Assembly: GCA_016838945.1 (NCBI GenBank)
Contig: JADLKP010000030.1
Span: 1-15,957, forward strand
Source: Methanobrevibacter sp.
Lineage (GTDB): Archaea; Methanobacteriota; Methanobacteria; Methanobacteriales; Methanobacteriaceae
Reading direction: 5' to 3'
Length of the DNA stretch: 15,957 nt
A program made the position numbers and the translations under genes. The notes under the pieces are model-generated. The model did not search any database. It saw only the letters and a list, made by a program, of their open reading frames with translations, and was not told where the DNA came from. This document shows positions 1-5,953 of the stretch, in pieces (the stretch's first letter is position 1; each line of letters opens with the position of its first letter).

Positions 1-62
1 ATATAATATTATAATAAAATATCCTATTTTATTTAATTGAAAAAAAATTAAATGATGCATTA

Positions 63-74
63 TTTTTATAAAAT
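63..74 (+). promoter_or_regulatory. TATA-like promoter element of pcn
   Basis: A TTTTTATAAAAT stretch lies about 45 bp upstream of the pcn ATG. Archaeal transcription usually starts about 25 bp past the TATA centre, which would give a leader of roughly 20 nt that still contains the GTTGAT ribosome-binding site at 105-110. The background is extremely AT-rich, so the match alone is weak; its position is the main support. Confidence 0.4.
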
Positions 75-115
75 AAATAATCAATGCTTAAAATTAAATC
101 AAGAGTTGATTTTTA

Positions 116-850
116 ATGTTTAAAGCTGAGTTAAGTGATTCAAGTATTTTAAAAACCAGTTTTGATGCTATTTCATCAATTGTTGATGAAGTGCAAATCC
201 AAACTGATAGTGAAGGTTTTCGTTTAGATGCCTTAGACCGTAGTCACATTACCTTTGTTCATCTTGAACTCAAATCCAGTTTATTCGATGAGTTCATTTG
301 CGATGAACCTGAAAAGATCAATGTTGACACTGATGAGTTAATGAAAGTATTAAAACGTTCCAAAGCTAATGACCGTGTTTTAATGTCATTAGATGAAGGA
401 AACCTTATCCTTACTTTTGTTGGTGAAGCTACAAGAACTTTCAAAATCAGATTGATTGATATTGAATATGATTCACCTGCACCTCCATCATTAGATTATC
501 CTACCGAGTTTGAGATTCCTTTCACTCTCTTGAAGGACTCAATCCAAGATATGGATATCTTCTCTGATAAAATCACTTTAATGGTAGATCAAGAAAACTT
601 CTATGCATCTGCTGAAGGTGAGTTTGGAGATGCAAACATTGAATATTTACATGGTGAAAAAATAGACACTAAAGCTAAATCCATTTTCTCTTTAGAAAAA
701 ATTAGAGAAATGCTTAAAGCAGACAAATTCTCTGAAATTGCAACCATCTCTCTTGGAAACGACATGCCATTAACACTTAGTCTTAAAATGGTATCAGAAG
801 ATGGAGAACTCAGTTTCTTGCTTGCTCCAAGAATTGAATCTGAAGACTAA
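116..850 (+). CDS. pcn: DNA polymerase sliding clamp (PCNA)
   Basis: Archaeal PCNA, 244 residues, the normal length for the family. It forms a homotrimeric ring on DNA and tethers replicative polymerases, Fen1, ligase and other PIP-box proteins. The sequence shows the two-domain PCNA pattern: an N-terminal segment ending in DALDRSHITFVHLEL (about residues 37-52), the acidic interdomain region with DSPAPPSLDYPTEFEIP (about 122-138), and the C-terminal tail LSFLLAPRIESED, close to the conserved LAPRIE ending that helps form the client-binding pocket. The ATG at 116 has a GTTGAT ribosome-binding site five bases upstream. It is followed by a palindrome and a long hairpin with a T-tract, so it is probably a single-gene transcript. 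The next gene is a GINS-like replication protein, which fits a replication neighbourhood. Confidence 0.97.
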   Translation: MFKAELSDSSILKTSFDAISSIVDEVQIQTDSEGFRLDALDRSHITFVHLELKSSLFDEFICDEPEKINVDTDELMKVLKRSKANDRVLMSLDEGNLILTFVGEATRTFKIRLIDIEYDSPAPPSLDYPTEFEIPFTLLKDSIQDMDIFSDKITLMVDQENFYASAEGEFGDANIEYLHGEKIDTKAKSIFSLEKIREMLKADKFSEIATISLGNDMPLTLSLKMVSEDGELSFLLAPRIESED

Positions 851-854
851 ATGG

Positions 855-870
855 ACTAGATTAATCTAGT
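855..870 (+). terminator. 16-bp perfect palindrome just after pcn
   Basis: ACTAGATTAATCTAGT is perfectly self-complementary and begins five bases after the pcn stop codon. It could form a short RNA hairpin protecting the mRNA 3' end, or bind a dimeric protein. It sits directly before the larger hairpin at 891-922. Confidence 0.4.
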
Positions 871-890
871 ATAAAGCTAAATAAACTCTA

Positions 891-935
891 AAATAAATTA
901 ATTTAACTAAATTAATTTATTTATTTATTTTTTTA
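891..935 (+). terminator. Terminator-like hairpin with T-tract after pcn
   Basis: Positions 891-905 are exactly complementary to 908-922 (15 bp, two-base loop), followed by a run of T-rich sequence to about 935. This resembles an intrinsic terminator. Archaeal termination mainly needs the oligo-T run, so the hairpin may serve mRNA stability instead. Confidence 0.55.
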
Positions 936-1052
936 CACCATTTCCAATTTATACATTATTGACTTTATTAAACCAAAATTAGTATTTAAAAATGTGAGGA
1001 TTATTATCGATAATCTTAGACTTTAAATTTATTTTTAGTATAGATGATTATT

Positions 1053-2561
1053 ATGCAAGGCGACTTTTTCCAAGTTTTACGCAGAGTTCAAAAGGAGGAA
1101 CGTAACAAATCTTCTCTGGCGAGAGTAGAAAATGATTTCTATAAGCAGTTACGTGATTATATTAGAAGTCTTGAGCGTTCCGTAGCTAATGATCCTTTTA
1201 GTAATGAGCAATTGTTATTGAACAATGCTCAAAGGATTGCAACTGAAATCTGTGAACTCAGGGAATCTAAAATTACACAAGCCGCCAACAATAATATCTA
1301 TAGGTCTTTTCTTTTGTTTAAAAAGGAAAATCCTCAATTTGACCTTTTGGACACAACTCCATTGAATCTTACAGATGAAGAGGAAACCTTATATTTCTCA
1401 TTGATGGATGCTCTTAAAAGTCACAGATATAGAATTTCCTTAGATGAATATGCTGAGGAAGCTTCTCTTGATGGGGCTTCACTGGAAGATGAAGGTGAGG
1501 AGTATGATAAAGATTTCGATGAAGATGGAGAAACTAGTTTTGTAGAGGATTCTTATGAATCTGCCCAAGATATTGAGTCTGAAAGTTCAGTTGATGATGA
1601 TTTGGAAGATGAGATTTCTGATGCTCTCGAAGAGTCTGATGAGGTTTTAGATAGGTTAAACCAAATCAAAAATGCTAAAGTTGTTACAGATGAAAAGTAC
1701 GAAAACATTGATAAGCAGGTAGCTAGTCAAAAGTACCCTGGTCAAACTGCTCCAGTTGATGCTCAAGAGGATGTTCAAGTGGAATCTGTACAGGATTCTG
1801 TCGTAAAGACCCAAGGTTCAGTTGAAGAAGTTCAAGTAGATCCAGAAGATGTCTATGTAGAGGATGACAGCCAATTTGAGGTTCAAGTTGATGCTGAAGA
1901 ACCAAAAGAGGAAGCTCAATCTCCTGCTCAAGAACCAAAAGAGGAAACTCCATCAGCTGAAGAAAGTTCCAAGCATAAAAGCATAACATCAGATAACATC
2001 AATGATATTTTCAGAAATCCTGATAGCCAATTTGTGGATTTGGATAAATTGGAACCTAATTATGATGATGACTATTATAATGCAATCGCTGCGGGGTCCG
2101 ATTATGCTCAACCATCTGAAGATGACTTCAATCTGATCTTTGCAAAACCGAAAAAACCAAAGACAGATACAGTAAGAGAGGAGACACAAGCATCATCTGA
2201 TGAGAAAGAGCCAGAAATTAAGGAAGATAACTTTTCCAAATCTCAATCAGCACAAGCTGAACTTGGATTTTCATCAGGTCTTGATGTAAAGTCAAAACGA
2301 AACGTGCCTGCTGGTGGTTTTGACAAACCAGCACAAAAAGAGGAAGCTCCTAAAAAACCTGTTGATAAGACAAGAGGTGGAGTGTTTGCTAAGGATGAAA
2401 TAGAGAATGCAACTGTTGTAATCAGTGAAAATGTTGGTGAGATGGTAGGTATTGATGGAAAGATTTATGGCCCTTTCCTTGAAAATGATGTAGTGGTCTT
2501 GCCGAACATAACTGCTAAAATTCTTATTGAGAACAATAAGGCAAATCTGGTCAAGCATTAA
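1053..2561 (+). CDS. gins51: Gins51-type GINS subunit with a very long acidic linker
   Basis: Likely the archaeal Gins51 subunit of the GINS complex, which couples the MCM helicase to other replisome parts. Residues about 1-125 form an amphipathic helical region like the GINS A domain (QGDFFQVLRRVQKEER, then LRDYIRSLERS). The last 50 residues match the small B domain: VGIDGKIYGPF, then NDVVVLPNITAKIL and a NKANLV end. The A-then-B order is that of Gins51, not Gins23. Archaeal Gins51 proteins are usually about 150-200 residues; this one is 502 because about 310 residues, rich in E, D, Q, S and P and probably disordered, separate the domains. I start at ATG 1053, with GATGAT four bases upstream; ATG 1044 would add MII but lies inside that site. 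The gene follows pcn, consistent with replication. The identification rests on the two conserved ends. Confidence 0.72.
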   Translation: MQGDFFQVLRRVQKEERNKSSLARVENDFYKQLRDYIRSLERSVANDPFSNEQLLLNNAQRIATEICELRESKITQAANNNIYRSFLLFKKENPQFDLLDTTPLNLTDEEETLYFSLMDALKSHRYRISLDEYAEEASLDGASLEDEGEEYDKDFDEDGETSFVEDSYESAQDIESESSVDDDLEDEISDALEESDEVLDRLNQIKNAKVVTDEKYENIDKQVASQKYPGQTAPVDAQEDVQVESVQDSVVKTQGSVEEVQVDPEDVYVEDDSQFEVQVDAEEPKEEAQSPAQEPKEETPSAEESSKHKSITSDNINDIFRNPDSQFVDLDKLEPNYDDDYYNAIAAGSDYAQPSEDDFNLIFAKPKKPKTDTVREETQASSDEKEPEIKEDNFSKSQSAQAELGFSSGLDVKSKRNVPAGGFDKPAQKEEAPKKPVDKTRGGVFAKDEIENATVVISENVGEMVGIDGKIYGPFLENDVVVLPNITAKILIENNKANLVKH

Positions 2562-2607
2562 TTCTATTAACTCTTTTAAAAGCATTAATTCTATTAAATC
2601 TTTTAAA
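2554..2607 (+). repeat. 27-bp tandem duplication spanning the gins51 stop codon
   Basis: Two copies (2554-2580 and 2581-2607) of AGCATTAATTCTATTAA followed by a CTTTTAAA-type end differ at one base. The first copy contains the last Lys-His codons and the TAA stop of gins51; the second is entirely downstream. It looks like replication slippage. Confidence 0.8.
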
Positions 2608-2852
2608 AATTTACTATTTTATATAATTATATATAAATACAAAACTTTATATATAGATTATAATCATATATAATTAATGTATCTATAATAATATGATATT
2701 TTCTTATTTTAAAATATTTTTTTAATTATTAGATTCCAAGGTTTACAGTTTGTTAAATCTTTTTTTAAAGTTTTTAAACTTTTCAATTTATTCTATCAAT
2801 GATTATTAGATTATTTGATGTAAAAATATTTTTTATAAGAATGTGTAGATAC

Positions 2853-2933
2853 TCTCATGCTCGTAGGAAACTGAAAAATGTTCTTATTAGTATGTTATAA
2901 TTTATCCTCATGCTAAATGGAAACCTAAACAGT
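2853..2933 (+). repeat. Two spaced imperfect direct repeats upstream of rpl44e
   Basis: Copy 1 (about 2854-2883) and copy 2 (about 2907-2934) share CTCATGCT, then four variable bases, GGAAAC, an A-rich stretch and GTTC. They start 53 bp apart. In each copy GGAAAC can pair with the following GTTCT or GTTCC to make a small stem, with loops of different sequence. They could be paired protein-binding sites or a duplicated RNA element; no known family was recognised. Confidence 0.5.
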
Positions 2934-2958
2934 TCCAATTGGTTTGTTGTAATTATTT

Positions 2959-3000
2959 ATTATATAATCTGTTAATTAAGTTCTAAAAGTCTTTTAACAG
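2959..3000 (+). promoter_or_regulatory. Promoter of the L44e-S27e operon with adjacent inverted repeat
   Basis: A TATA-like TTATATAATC (about 2959-2968) is followed at once by CTGTTAA (2969-2975), which is exactly complementary to TTAACAG (2994-3000); inner AAG/CTT pairs extend the stem. Transcription would be expected to start near 2989, so the repeat flanks the start site and could act as an operator. If transcription begins further upstream, it would be a leader hairpin just before the ribosome-binding site. Confidence 0.42.
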
Positions 3001-3024
3001 AGAAAATTATTAAAGGTGAAGAAA

Positions 3025-3303
3025 ATGAAAATGCCTAAAGAAAAAAGAACTTACTGTCCGCATTGTAAAAAACACACTATGCACGAAGTACACACTTCCA
3101 AAAAGAGAAAAGCTAGTGAGTTAAAATGGGGACAAAGACAATTCAGAAGAGTTACTGCAGGGTACAGAGGTTATCCAAGACCATTGCCAGGTGGTAACAA
3201 GCCGGTTAAAAAATTAGATTTAAGATACAAATGTAAGGAATGTGGAAAATCCCACATCAGAAAATCTTTCAGAGTAGGAAAACCTGAATGGGTATCTAAC
3301 TAG
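3025..3303 (+). CDS. rpl44e: 50S ribosomal protein L44e (eL42)
   Basis: Large-subunit ribosomal protein found in archaea and eukaryotes (eukaryotic L36a/L44), near the E site. It has 92 residues and is very basic, with the family zinc pairs CPHC (Cys11, Cys14) and CKEC (Cys70, Cys73) and the conserved RRVTAGYRGYPRPLPGG core. I place the start at ATG 3025 (MKMPKEKRTYC), because GGTGA at 3015-3019 is the ribosome-binding site with five-base spacing; an in-frame GTG at 3016 lies inside it and would add only MKK. The stop codon TAG (3301-3303) overlaps the S27e ribosome-binding site, so the two genes are translationally coupled in one operon. Confidence 0.97.
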   Translation: MKMPKEKRTYCPHCKKHTMHEVHTSKKRKASELKWGQRQFRRVTAGYRGYPRPLPGGNKPVKKLDLRYKCKECGKSHIRKSFRVGKPEWVSN

Positions 3304-3312
3304 GTGATTTGT

Positions 3313-3492
3313 ATGGCAAGTAATGGAAGAGGTAACTTTTTAAGAGTTAAATGTTTAGATTGTGATAATGAACAAATCATTTTCGATCGTGCAGCTTCTG
3401 ATGTAAAATGTATCATCTGCGGTAAAACCATCGTTAAATCCCGTGGTGGAAAAGCTAAAATCATGGCTCACATCGATGAAGTTTTAGATTAA
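3313..3492 (+). CDS. rps27e: 30S ribosomal protein S27e (eS27)
   Basis: Small-subunit ribosomal protein, 59 residues, with a zinc ribbon made by CLDC (Cys14, Cys17) and CIIC (Cys33, Cys36) and the family ending GGKAKIMAHIDEVLD. The start is ATG 3313: AGGTGAT at 3302-3308, which begins within the L44e stop codon, is four bases upstream. An in-frame GTG at 3304 belongs to that site and is unlikely to be used. The L44e-S27e-aIF2alpha-Nop10 order is a familiar archaeal translation cluster, which supports every member. Confidence 0.97.
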   Translation: MASNGRGNFLRVKCLDCDNEQIIFDRAASDVKCIICGKTIVKSRGGKAKIMAHIDEVLD

Positions 3493-3512
3493 GCTTAAAA
3501 TTATTAATGACT

Positions 3513-3600
3513 AATTAATATTCTATAATTAATGCATAATTACAATTAATATTCTATAATTTATGTTTAATTGCAATTAATATTCTATAATTTATGTTTT
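3513..3600 (+). repeat. 31-bp tandem repeat after rps27e, about 3 copies
   Basis: AATTAATATTCTATAATT plus TATG (first copy AATG) recurs at 3513-3534, 3544-3565 and 3575-3596, exactly 31 bp apart, with related spacers between. A degraded fourth copy may begin near 3606. No coding potential was seen. It is one of several 27-33 bp arrays that start shortly after a stop codon in this window. Confidence 0.85.
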
Positions 3601-3646
3601 ATTGAATAATATTTTATTTATTAGTCGTTATGTGATCTTAGAATAA

Positions 3647-3672
3647 AGATAGGTAATTTCAATTACTTATCT
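3647..3672 (+). promoter_or_regulatory. Inverted repeat in the aIF2-alpha leader
   Basis: AGATAGGTAATT (3647-3658) and AATTACTTATCT (3661-3672) are complementary over 12 positions, with one G-T wobble and a two-base centre. The repeat ends 16 bp before the GGTG ribosome-binding site of aIF2-alpha. It could be an operator or a leader hairpin that influences initiation at the TTG start. Confidence 0.45.
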
Positions 3673-3698
3673 AAACTATTTTTATTTCGGTGTTTTAA

Positions 3699-4481
3699 TT
3701 GGTAAGAAAAAGTCAAGAATGGCCAAATGAAGGAGAACTTATTGTAGGTACTGTCTACAAAGTTGTTAACTATGGTGCATTTGCTAACTTAGAAGAATAC
3801 GCAGGCAAAGAAGCTTTTATTCATATTTCTGAAGTTTCTTCTGGTTGGGTAAAGAATATTCGAGATCATGTAAGAGAAAATCAAAAGATTGTTGCTCGTG
3901 TTTTAAGAGTTAATCCTAAAAAAGGTCATGTGGATGCTTCCTTAAAAAGAATTAGGGAAGACCAAAGGACTAAAAAGATCCAACAATGGAAAATTGAACA
4001 AAAAGCTGAAAAATTCTTAGAATTAGCTGCTAAATCTTTAGATAAAGACTTGGATACTGCTTATGATGAAGTGGGATATGAACTTATGGATATCTTTGGT
4101 GATATCTACGGTGCATTTGAAAGTTCTGCTGAAGAAGGAGCAGAAACCCTTACTGAAGAAGGAATCAGCCAAGAGTGGGCTGATGCCATAACTGAAGTTG
4201 CTGTTAAGAATATCCAACCACCTGAAGTTCACATCAGTGGATATGTAGACATTAAGAACTACAACCCAGATGGTGTAGAAGTTATTAAGAAAGCTCTTAT
4301 GGCAGCAGAAGCTGAAAACATTGAAGTTCAATGTGTTGGAGCTCCTCGTTACAGAATTACTGTAACTTCTACTGATTATTTGGTTGCTGAAAAGCAATTG
4401 AAAGAAGCAGCTGAAAAAGCCATTGCTATTGTAGAAGATGCAGACGGTAGCGGAGAATTCTTACGTGAAATTGAAAATTAA
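3699..4481 (+). CDS. eif2a: Translation initiation factor aIF2, alpha subunit (TTG start)
   Basis: The alpha subunit of the archaeal initiation factor aIF2, which delivers initiator Met-tRNA to the small ribosomal subunit together with beta and gamma. It has 260 residues, typical for the family. An N-terminal S1 domain spans about residues 11-84 (GELIVGTVYKVVNYGAFANL, then EAFIHISEVSSGWVKNI and GHVDASLKRI). A helical middle domain follows, and the C-terminal domain has the expected beta-alpha pattern (EVHISGYVDIK ... YRITVTSTDYLVAEKQL) that contacts gamma. The start is the TTG at 3699, with GGTG at 3689-3692 six bases upstream; no in-frame ATG exists near it. The nop10 gene begins 12 bases after the stop, so the two are co-transcribed. 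Confidence 0.95.
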   Translation: MVRKSQEWPNEGELIVGTVYKVVNYGAFANLEEYAGKEAFIHISEVSSGWVKNIRDHVRENQKIVARVLRVNPKKGHVDASLKRIREDQRTKKIQQWKIEQKAEKFLELAAKSLDKDLDTAYDEVGYELMDIFGDIYGAFESSAEEGAETLTEEGISQEWADAITEVAVKNIQPPEVHISGYVDIKNYNPDGVEVIKKALMAAEAENIEVQCVGAPRYRITVTSTDYLVAEKQLKEAAEKAIAIVEDADGSGEFLREIEN

Positions 4482-4493
4482 TTAGTGAATCAG

Positions 4494-4664
4494 ATGAAAA
4501 TGAAAATGAAAAAGTGTCCTGTTTGCAATATTTACACACTCAAAACCCAATGTCCAAATTGCGGCGGAGATTTGAAAGTGATCTATCCACCTAAATTTTC
4601 AGTTGAGGACAAGTATGGTAAATACCGTAGGCAATTAAAAAAAGAGATGCTTAATAAGGAATAA
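4494..4664 (+). CDS. nop10: H/ACA RNP protein Nop10 (56 aa)
   Basis: A short gene read directly from the sequence: 56 residues beginning MKMKMKKCPVCNIYTL and ending KKEMLNKE. It has two zinc-ribbon pairs, CPVC (Cys8, Cys11) and CPNC (Cys20, Cys23), then the family signature YPPKFSVEDKYGKYRRQLKK. Nop10 is a core protein of archaeal H/ACA ribonucleoprotein particles, where it bridges Cbf5 and L7Ae for guided rRNA pseudouridylation. ATG 4494 is chosen because GTGAAT lies three bases upstream; in-frame ATGs at 4500 and 4506 are alternatives. It sits between aIF2-alpha and a PAC2-family gene, its usual archaeal place. Genes this short are easily missed by length cut-offs. Confidence 0.93.
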   Translation: MKMKMKKCPVCNIYTLKTQCPNCGGDLKVIYPPKFSVEDKYGKYRRQLKKEMLNKE

Positions 4665-4669
4665 TAAAA

Positions 4670-4726
4670 GTTTTTAATTAGCAAGCTATTGTTAGTTTAA
4701 AAACCATTATTCTATTTTTTTATTTT
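4670..4726 (+). terminator. Terminator-like hairpin after nop10
   Basis: GTTTTTAA (4670-4677) pairs with TTAAAAAC (4697-4704) and is followed by T-rich sequence. It begins five bases after the nop10 stop and would end the aIF2alpha-nop10 transcript. Confidence 0.5.
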
Positions 4727-4786
4727 TCTATTTTTATGGATTACGATTAATCGATTATATTATAAAATGTTCTTAAAGGTGATCTT

Positions 4787-5578
4787 ATGAGAACAACTCA
4801 ATTTAAAGTATTAGAAGAAGTTAGTTTAAACAATCCTATATTTATTGAAGCACTTCCTGGAATCGGTCATGTAGGAAAATTAGCAATTGATCATGTAATT
4901 GATGAATTGGAAGCCACTAAATTTGTGGAAATCTATTCTCCATACTTCCCTCCGCAAGTTCTTGTTGGTGAAGGAGGAATCGTGGAAGATATGACAAATG
5001 AAATGTATTACTTGAAGTCTGCAGGTGCAGATGAAAGGGATTTCATATTTTTAGTAGGCAATTGTCAAGCTTTAGCACCTGAAGGTCAATATGAACTTTG
5101 TGGTTCTGTCCTTGATTTTGTTGAATCAAAAGGGGCTAAAGAGTTTTATACTTTAGGTGGTCTTGCTACCGGTCAACCTATTGAAGGTACAGATGGCCGT
5201 GTTTTAGGTGCTGCTACCGATGAGGAAATTATTGAAGTACTCAAGGAAGCGGATGTTGAAATCAGATCTGCTGATGGCGGTATCGTTGGTGCTTCTGGTT
5301 TATTCTTAGGTTTAGGTAGACTCAGAGGAATGAAAGGAGCTTGCTTAATGGGTAAAACTCCTGGTTATTTCATTGATGCTGAAGCGGCTGAAGCTATTTT
5401 GCAAAAATTAGCTATTCTCGTAAAACTCGAAGTAAGTACTGAAGAGTTAGAGGCAAAAGCTGAAGAGATTCGTGAAATGATTTCCCAAGCTCAACAAATG
5501 GAGCAAGAAATGCTTCAAAGAGCAATGGGTCAACAAGCACCACAACAAACTCAAGATGACCTCAGATACATAGGGTAA
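4787..5578 (+). CDS. PAC2-family proteasome assembly chaperone homolog
   Basis: A 263-residue protein of the archaeal PAC2 family (COG2047), related to eukaryotic PAC1/PAC2 and archaeal PbaA/PbaB, which bind 20S proteasome precursors or particles. Family features include FIEALPGIGHVGKLAIDHVIDEL (about residues 19-41), the glycine-rich TLGGLATGQPIEGTDGRVLGAATD and the GGIVGASGLFLGLGRLRGMKGACLMGKTPGY core (about 165-194). Residues about 212-245 look like a charged, Gln-rich coiled coil. The tail ends in RYIG; a proteasome-docking HbYX tail would have Tyr in the penultimate position, so this one is one residue off. ATG 4787 has a strong AGGTGATC site two bases upstream. This gene commonly follows nop10 in Methanobacteriales; whether it shares that transcript is unclear because of the hairpin between them. 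Confidence 0.88.
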   Translation: MRTTQFKVLEEVSLNNPIFIEALPGIGHVGKLAIDHVIDELEATKFVEIYSPYFPPQVLVGEGGIVEDMTNEMYYLKSAGADERDFIFLVGNCQALAPEGQYELCGSVLDFVESKGAKEFYTLGGLATGQPIEGTDGRVLGAATDEEIIEVLKEADVEIRSADGGIVGASGLFLGLGRLRGMKGACLMGKTPGYFIDAEAAEAILQKLAILVKLEVSTEELEAKAEEIREMISQAQQMEQEMLQRAMGQQAPQQTQDDLRYIG

Positions 5579-5579
5579 C

Positions 5580-5608
5580 CAAGCTTTTAGCCTTCGGCTA
5601 AAACCTTG
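5580..5608 (+). terminator. Strong hairpin immediately after the PAC2 gene
   Basis: TTTTAGCC (5585-5592) pairs with GGCTAAAA (5596-5603) around a TTC loop. Outside a C-C mismatch, CAAG (5580-5583) pairs with CTTG (5605-5608). A T-run (TTTTTT) follows about 11 bases later. It starts two bases after the stop codon and is the most GC-rich hairpin in the window. Confidence 0.65.
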
Positions 5609-5781
5609 ACCAAAAATGTTTTTTACATATTGCATTAACTTTAAGATTTTAACTTTAATAGCTATTTATTTTTAGCTATTTTCTTTTTTTTATTTTTAGC
5701 TATTTTAAATTTTTAACATTATGTCTTATTTCTTATTTTTAAACTATAATGCAAACATTATTCCTATTATTGCAGTTGCCA

Positions 5782-5898
5782 TTATATTATGTTCAAATAT
5801 GTGTTTATTTCTATTTCTTTAGTTATTTTATAACTTAAATAAATTGTTATCCCTATTAATATGGTTAAAATAATTTGTATTATAATTAGTATACTCAT
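5782..5898 (-). CDS. Candidate 38-aa single-pass membrane peptide
   Basis: No family was recognised. The frame starts at the minus-strand ATG at 5898 and ends in TAA at 5782-5784. The peptide begins MSILIIIQIILTIL, continues GITIYLSY, and ends in a polar tail KITKEIEINTYLNII, which is a single hydrophobic helix followed by a charged segment. Support for translation: GAGTGAT (5902-5908, minus strand) lies three bases before the ATG, the same spacing as at the cfbD gene, and a TATA element at 5928-5940 lies at the right distance for a short leader. A second micro-frame of 12 codons (MATAIIGIMFAL, 5744-5782) starts at an ATG sharing one base with the stop codon, so coupled translation or a frameshifted two-helix protein is possible. 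In DNA this AT-rich, Ile/Leu-rich frames also arise by chance. Confidence 0.38.
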   Translation of the reverse strand: MSILIIIQIILTILIGITIYLSYKITKEIEINTYLNII

Positions 5899-5927
5899 TC
5901 TATCACTCAATAATTTAAAGGGAATGA

Positions 5928-5940
5928 TTTATATATAATA
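5928..5940. promoter_or_regulatory. Self-complementary TATA element, possible divergent promoter
   Basis: TTTATATATAATA contains a palindromic TATATATA-like core, so it can be read on both strands. On + it would start transcription near 5957, at the first hairpin of the candidate RNA; on - it would start near 5909, just before the ribosome-binding site of the 38-aa frame. The fit on both sides is the main argument. Confidence 0.42.
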
Positions 5941-5953
5941 GAATAGAAAGAAT

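Larger units (their letters stand above)
2608..3024. other. Long AT-rich spacer between gins51 and rpl44e
   Basis: No convincing gene was found on either strand. The spacer holds a 7-bp hairpin (2767-2773 with 2776-2782), a pair of imperfect 30-bp direct repeats (2853-2933), a TATA-like element at 2959-2968 and an inverted repeat around the expected L44e transcription start (2969-3000). The rest is low-complexity AT sequence. Confidence 0.6.

Noticed and set aside
1723..2585. Several minus-strand open frames inside the gins51 linker region.
   Set aside because: They are shadows of a repetitive, acidic coding region, with no ribosome-binding sites and unlikely compositions.
2816..2874. A possible C/D box guide RNA (GATG-like box and CTGA about 55 bases apart).
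   Set aside because: The first box does not fit RUGAUGA and no internal C'/D' boxes are visible. A perfect ATGATGA at 11090-11096 also has no CTGA partner nearby.
4755..4767. A TATA element for the PAC2 gene (TTATATTATAAAA).
   Set aside because: It lies so close to the start codon that the good AGGTGATC ribosome-binding site would not be transcribed. The real promoter is probably further upstream.
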